Positions 57,489-64,000 of a DNA stretch of 64,000 bases are shown here, in pieces (the first letter of the stretch is position 1; each line of letters begins with the position of its first letter). The stretch is from NCBI GenBank assembly GCA_914767715.1, contig OU612067.1, positions 27,130,162 through 27,194,161 on the forward strand, in the 5' to 3' direction. The position numbers were made by a program, and so were the translations under genes. This DNA is from Membranipora membranacea (Eukaryota > Bryozoa > Gymnolaemata > Cheilostomatida > Membraniporidae). Below the pieces are notes generated by a model. The model made no database searches. It was not told the DNA's origin and saw nothing but the letters and a program-made list of their open reading frames with translations.

Positions 57489-60400
57489 TTATGAGCTGTT
57501 GGTGTGGTTAATTTGTAGGTCAACACTATACAAGGCCTTCCATGGAGATTTGAGCAGGTCCACGAAATTTTGCATGGATGTAGGGGAGACAAAGGCTAAT
57601 TTATGTACGAGTTCAAGTGACGTTTCCTCGACATCAATAACAACATCAACTTGATGTCGAACATTGTTTACATCCTGTAAAATATGTAAATATAGAAGGT
57701 AAATATTATGACACTTGATTGCAATTATGAAAAGCAGTGCATGATTAGATAAAAGGTGACAAAGGATCGCTGGCATTGGGTCAAAAAACTAAATGCCTGG
57801 TGGTCTTGGTATATGACCTTTTCAAGGTTGTGATAACCTGCCATCTATCAACTGACTAATCAGATAACTGATTTTGTAAATTTCCTTGTTTATCAGCCAT
57901 ATTTCTTCACAGTGGCTAACTATTTTGAAAACTCAAATAGTTTAATTGACCCATGAACGGTTGTTCCAACAAAGGCCAACTAAACTCTAAACTTTACATA
58001 TAGACCATAATTACAAGTGGGAGAAAGATATATAGAGGCTTTCTTAATCTGAATCCTCCAGTTTCAGGAAGTGCATTGTTGTGTTCTAGTTTTAGAGGCG
58101 ACCAACATTACCCAGCTCAGGGAGAGCCTATTAGAATGGGGTATAAGTGCTCAAACTGTACCCGGGTCGCTGGTAGCGCCATTCTATTATCAACCACATC
58201 CTAATCAGCGATAGATGATAATTAAATGCCACTAACAGCGAACCAGACAATGCTTGGGCACTTGGGAACTAGTAAAGTGGTGGTAAAAACTAACCAGATG
58301 AGTGACGTCTATTATTGGGATTGTGTTCTCGTGATTGAAGTAAGTTTGTTTTTTGGACAGTCTGTTTCTAGTGAAGGGTAGGTGGTACATCTCTCTCACA
58401 ATGTAAATACTCGTCTCATCCACAATAAGGCTGACTGGCTGGCAGCCTTGTAACAAATCTGAAATAAAACAACTAAATTTTTTTCAAGACGTACCATACT
58501 ATAGCTACAGCTAGGCTTTATTAATATAAAAATATAAATTAAGTTAAGTTTAAGAAGATTTCAATAATTTGAAATGGAAAATTTGTAAGACACTATTTAG
58601 GTCTATGTTATCCCTGGAGAGAAATCAAACAAAGAACCTTGAAACAAAATGACAACCAAACTTTTAACAGAGACTGATGATTACGATGATATTATTGTGT
58701 ACCCTTACATGACTGCTTCAGCCTGAAACGGAGAGTTTACATGATTCTATTGCTATTATCAATTCAGAATTTTGTCTCAAGAGGAAAAATTTAGTGAATA
58801 AACTGAATACTCGGGCAATGGCTCATTGAAAATATCCTGGTAAATAACATGGCAACGCAGCAAAAATCTCCGAACATGGATTTTGAAACTTCAAATCATT
58901 CACTAATTTCAGATGGAAATTCAAAACTAACAATGAAAATCTGAGAATGGAATCAACTATCACGCTGAAGGATGGTCGGAGTTAATCGAGGGTATAACAC
59001 AAAATATATTAAAACTATAACACATACCTATATTATATTCGTCTTGAGTGATTTTGAAGGCTGTACAGTACGTAGCGTTAATCTTATCTTGCTCCTCCAT
59101 ATCACGACTTATATCAGGTGTACATTTACCTATATGCTGATAATACTCCTGGTATATCTTAGTTATTGACTTTAGATTACTGACATCGTTAAATATCGCC
59201 TCACTCATCATTTCTGGTAAAACAAAAATATTGAACCATCATAGCGAATTAAATCCGCAGGTATTTACTTACTTTCAAAACTCGTCGATTTTGTATTCGC
59301 TCATGACAGTTGACGCAGTCAATGATGGTTCAGAAACATAGAAGTTGCAATATCCAACTTCAAACACAAGCATCTGGCTCTTAGTGCAGCTACATTCAGA
59401 ATGTTTAGTGTTCAATTTTTAATATCCTTAGATGCCAAAATAAATATTGAGGCGTCAAGTCATTTTAGCCCTGCGGAGATTTGGATTCAATGATAAAGAA
59501 GTAGTAGTCGATGAAAACTGGATAAAATATGAAACTCTGGGTAACTACTGGGAGAGGAAACCGATTAAGTTGATAAACCAGGGAGTTAAGTAAATTTTAT
59601 ACCTGAGAGGAAAATAACTACAACACGCAAGATAGTAACAAAATTTGTCACGTGACAGCTAAAGTGCTATATCCACATGTCCAAAACTCCCTGGAAATCC
59701 ACCTGTCACATACCAGTTAGTTTAGCATGGAATTGTCTACCAAGATTGATATCTCTTATAAGCAGACAGTAGCCCGCCTTCTCAAACTCAATACGGATAT
59801 TCTGATGATCTAAGCCTATTTCCATATAGTGAATACTAGAGAGCAGATCCTTATATATCAACTCGAGCTGTGGTCCGACATCTAGTCGCCTGAGGGGAAA
59901 GAAGATACATCATTACAGATCCCTAACAGAAGTGTGGGTGACTGGCAAAGAAGTAAACTTATTTGACAGTACAAGCCGGGTCGGGTCAAATAGACTATGA
60001 TATTTTATTTGATGGTAATAACATACGCTGATCAACGCCAAATCTTAGAAACACCAGACGGTCGCATTGTATTTTATGAACCAAATTCTGAATTTGCAAC
60101 TTGCAGTGACACTTACATTTACAGGATGGGCAATACAAGTATTATTTCTTGAAATCGTAAACATTATAATGGCTCTGTCTAGACTGGGTTCAAAGTCAAA
60201 ATATGACGTTTATGAAAGCATTCAAATCAGTAGAGTGGTTGGAAACTAAAGAAGCTGAAGACTCAGTTTAACTCTCAGAGGCATAGCATATTTATTACAA
60301 TTCTACTGCATTGTAGCGAGTAGTAATAAGCTCTAACTACTCCTTTATTGTAGCATTACTTTGCAGAATAAAAAGTTGGAACGAAAATAAGGCGGAGGTT

Positions 60401-63400
60401 AGGAGAGACACATGCAGCATACATAAGACTTACGACTGAGGCACCATAGCCCCTAATAGTTTATGTGCTGCCATTTTACTAATCAAAGTATAATAAAGGA
60501 AACACCGATGATAATAGCACTGCTATCTCCTCATTCATACGAATTTCCAACAGTTGCAGTTAGTTATTGAACAAAATAACAGATGATTCTGGTTTTGAAA
60601 CATTATTTTAAGAGATTTCATCACAGCTAATCCACTCTTCAAGTATTCAGAGCTACCGCCAATAAAGTCTAGGGAGGTAAATTCATATAACAGGTTTGGT
60701 CAAAAACTTAATAAACTAAGTAGTACTTGACTAAGTAGTACTTGACTAAGTAGTACTTGACTAAGTAGTACTTGACTAAGTAGTACTTGACTAAGTAGTA
60801 CTTGACTAAGTAGTACTTGACTAAGTAGTACTTGCTTGATAGACCAAGTATGGTTCATTTGCCTGCATTCCAAGTCGCTCCCGGTTCACCGGTCACTCCA
60901 CATGAACAGTTGAAGGGAGCAACAGGAATGCAGGCAATTGGATTAAACTTGTTCTAGGGTCTTGATTAACAAATGACACCTCGGACAGAATTATGAGTGA
61001 TAATAATGTATTCTTACTTGCTGATGACGGGATGTACTCTGAATATATAGAGTCTGACATTAGTCATCACCAGTACTGTGGGATACTCCTCAGGTCGTGT
61101 GTACTCTACACATTTACACTGTATAATAAAACTTAACTTTGGAATAAAGATTGATTGGGACAGTTCTGTAGACGTTGAACATCTTTGATTTTGAAACAGG
61201 ATTTTTTTTTCCTATATATGATTAGAAACTGTTCAAGAAGTAGCTGAGATGTTATTGTTATGATGAAGACAAACACTGAAAGCAATACTGAACAGAAAAC
61301 TTTCCGGGGCAAATATTCATTCCACAAGAACGGAATGTTTTTACAGAATGGAGCAGTTAGTTTCCTAGCATTAGAATTTCCAATCATACTTATTAGATAC
61401 ATTAAACTCCTGCTTTTTTTTTTATTTCTGTTGTGGTCATGAGGAAAGCTCTGGATATGATAACGGTTACATAACTTACCCTGAGTACACACTGAGTCTG
61501 CTCATCCTCACAGAAGTATGATACAGTGAGATGTAGTTTGAGTCTGTGATCGATATAAGATAGATCCTCCTGATCAAACCTGAACCCTGTCAGCGTATCC
61601 TTACTGTGCTGCTGCTGACCTCCGACGGCAGCGTCTGTCTGATCATCCGCCGCACCAGGGGTGGAGGAAGCAGGGGAGGGAGTCTCACCATCGAAACTCT
61701 GGTAACTGAGTGATATAAAGGGATCATATGGGATGAATTGTGATACCGCTTGCCATGAACACTTTATTGGTATGGAAGCCAAAGTAGCTAAATATATATA
61801 TTGGCATTTATTATACATACGCTTTGATGTGCATTGTGAGACTCGGAAAAGTCAAGCGAATAAAACGCATAGTAGGTTTTTGCAAACTGAATGGCAAGAG
61901 AAGCAATTGATTAGAGAAATTCTAAGGACGTTTTGCTATTGTTCATGTATGTGACGCACAAAGTATATAATATTGTTTGTTCAAAGTCTAGTTACATACC
62001 TAATGGTACTATTAGGAGTTATACTCTCTGTCATGTCTCTCTTCTCATTTTTGACAGCTATAGCCTCAGAACTACCCTGTGTCTCTTCATCTTGTAGACT
62101 AGGGGCCCCACCAATATCATCATTAGAACCTGGAGAATAGTGAGGAATAATTTTGTGAGAGCAAACAGCTGATGCAATTTTGGTGAACAATTATTCTGTC
62201 ACCAAGAGTTTGTGGCTGTCATGACAGATACTGTATGACAATCGCACTCTTGATTAGCATAACAGATATATAAGAGTGATATCTGAATTGAAATAACTCC
62301 GGAATTATTAGCTCTTTTAAAGCTATGGTTTATGTTACATGGACAATAGTGACAATAACAACTTCTGATGAATTGAAATCATTCATATCGAATTACAATC
62401 AAATCAGTTCCCATTTTACAAGTCTGGTAATGCTACCATCGCTCAATGATGGCAGGTTTACCCAATCTCAAGCTCTGTCGCTCATGGACATACCTTCTCC
62501 TGGTTCTATAGTTGAGTCTGTAGCATCAGTACCACTCCTTAGCCTGTGGTCCTCTGAATCTAGCTGTGCAGGGACGTACACAGCAGCAGGGGAGGTGATA
62601 TCTGAGATAGCTGAGGCGTACGACTCACTGAATGTGTGACTGTAAAAGTAAATCAATAAAGGGATATGAGACAATCAGACCTCCAAGTCTAGCAGTTATT
62701 GAGATGAAGCTTTAATCCAGTGTACTGTAGCATCATGTATTAAAGTCTCAGAATTGATTAGCTACCAACAGATTAGCAGGCAGTTAATTGACGGTGTTTT
62801 TTGAATATCTTAAACTCATGGGCATAAAACTCCCGCAAAGACTGACAACTCCCTGTAAGCTGGGCTCCTAGAGACATTAACATCAGCATGAGCAAACGCT
62901 GGAAAGATTCATACCTTTCATCAGAAGATAGTTTTATCTGACTAGCTCGAGATCTCAGCGGTTTTGTGACAGGTGTGGAAGACGAGTTTGATGACATCGA
63001 CCCATATGGCGTGCTCTGTGAGTTGAGAGCTGAGCTAACATCGATCACCAATTCACTACCACAGTGAATACAGTCTGCCCTAGAACCTGATGGAGAAGAC
63101 AGAAAACAGAACATGTCAGTTTATAGACCATTTCTCACATGTATAAAGCAATATTTGTGCAACTTGACATTACAATAAATAGGAATCTAACGAGGGGTAG
63201 TTTTATGGAAGTCTAACTATCAAGACAAACAAAATAATGATTTCCAACAAAAAAAAGTAGACCCTGATTATCACCAACAATTGGCGCATTAAAATCGGAG
63301 CTCAAACTGACAAGTTCGTAATAAGGTTTGTACAAGCAAATCCTGAGGGCAGAATTTCACATGATATAAACCAGTCATACCTATTCTGCTATTCTTCTTT

Positions 63401-64000
63401 AACTCAAACTGTTTACTGCATTTCAAGCACTGCAATAATAAAATAACAAAAGTTAAAATCATGCTGAGTTCACAGAGCAAGTATTGTGAGCTAAATTCCA
63501 TAAGACCCCCTTGTGATTCCTGTTCTGAGGTTGGAATGGAATACAAAAATATTCTACTACATGATGTATGAAACCAGCTATCACATGAATTTTTACCCCG
63601 GGATTCCCGACTATTAGTAGTATTTTGGCGGCGCTGACACACACCTCATATATCATTATCTCGGGAGAAACAACAAATATTGGCAACGAAGCAACCCACA
63701 ACACCTGGAGCTGTTCATAGATCATGTGTTTTAAGTGTCTATGCAGTTGTGAATAAGGTTCAACCAACTTGCCTCCCTTTTTTATTATTTTCTCAACAAG
63801 TCATATCCATGAAGACCTTATCTAGAGAATGAATGATCTGGTATCTTTAAAGATTTAATATTATACGGTTCCCTCTGGCGAAAAAAAGCCAGTATTTGCA
63901 TCAATTTATGTAGCAAATGTAGCCCATAAAGGCCCATGCTACAGCAGTGCACACAGAGTCCTATATAACCAGTGGAAGTAGCAAATTTTCTGCTTCCAGA
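57489..64000 (-). CDS. STK11IP: STK11IP (LKB1-interacting protein), C-terminal part, 5' end outside the window
   Basis: Twelve exons join in one frame (548 aa to the stop): 63710-63645 (start tentative), 63429-63381, 63086-62915, 62639-62494, 62129-62000, 61705-61480, 61118-61018, 60478-60434, 59889-59714, 59213-59028, 58458-58295, 57674-57489. Early exons give a CLKC...CIHC zinc-ribbon-like pair, then Ser-rich linker. Next come IDHRLKLHL, VLVMTNVRLYIFRV, YMEIGLDHQNIRIEF-GYCLLIRD, PVSLIVDETSIYIV and a final SPWKALYSVDL block, which follow in order the PH-like C-terminal region of vertebrate STK11IP as I remember it. The known protein has N-terminal leucine-rich repeats and binds the kinase LKB1/STK11; those repeats would lie beyond 64000. 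Small exons (45 and 49 bases) keep frame. The intron at 60479-61017 holds a minisatellite and a foldback fragment. Confidence 0.78.
60716..60834. repeat. 15-bp minisatellite in an STK11IP intron
   Basis: About eight virtually identical copies of CTAAGTAGTACTTGA lie in tandem. Confidence 0.95.
60843..60957. repeat. Foldback fragment related to the element at 9246-10914
   Basis: The left arm (60843-60871, ends TTTGCCTGCATTCC) and right arm (about 60928-60957, GGAATGCAGGCAATTGG) are imperfect reverse complements. The left arm, reversed, matches 9617-9645 in 27 of 29 bases by eye. It directly follows the 15-bp minisatellite. Confidence 0.65.

Overview
This is an AT-rich window of animal nuclear DNA, probably from a marine invertebrate. 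The evidence is genes split into many small exons with GT-AG introns, a RING/B-box TRIM-type gene, an STK11IP orthologue, a tRNA-Ile(AAU) gene with internal A and B boxes, THAP-domain fragments, non-LTR retrotransposons, tRNA-derived SINEs and several foldback or MITE elements. The species cannot be fixed from sequence alone.

The dominant feature is a dispersed tandem array of six copies of a plant-type (class II/III-like) haem peroxidase gene, all on the + strand. Copy A (about 574-3470) is a decayed pseudogene. Copy B (11579-15144) is intact, 8 exons, 318 aa. Copy C (about 18500-19300) is a partial pseudogene. Copy D (21775-24676) keeps all 8 exons but has a nonsense codon and two frameshifts. 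Copy E (28699-35122) is broken by lesions and by insertions of mobile DNA. Copy F (52769-56731) is intact, 8 exons, 376 aa, with a Gly/Pro/Arg-rich tail. Both intact copies encode a signal peptide, a distal R-x3-H-D-C haem motif followed by GGCDGC, and a proximal GAH(T/S)(L/I)GRA motif, in the same exon/phase plan. The noncoding DNA upstream of copies B-E is also duplicated, so the duplication unit was several kb long.

Between copies E and F lie, on the - strand, a LINE (about 35123-38050), a second LINE fragment (+, about 40760-41390) and a seven-exon RING/B-box/coiled-coil/beta-propeller gene (42314-50022, 607 aa). The large intron of that gene carries another LINE fragment and a 2980-bp foldback DNA transposon (44583-47562). 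This transposon has a perfect 8-bp target duplication, termini beginning CATAGAC and a THAP-domain remnant, which suggests a P-superfamily element. A 314-bp hAT-type MITE with a perfect 8-bp target duplication lies at 50628-50941, and a tRNA-Ile(AAU) gene at 51488-51560 (-).

From 57489 to the right edge, on the - strand, are the C-terminal 12 exons (548 codons) of STK11IP, the LKB1-interacting protein; its 5' half lies beyond the window.

The genes do not form an operon or one obvious pathway. The peroxidases are predicted secreted oxidative enzymes (inference), the TRIM-like protein a putative E3 ubiquitin ligase, and STK11IP an intracellular scaffold. The most unusual biology is an animal cluster of secreted, plant-type peroxidases undergoing birth and death, with one member having gained a repetitive tail.
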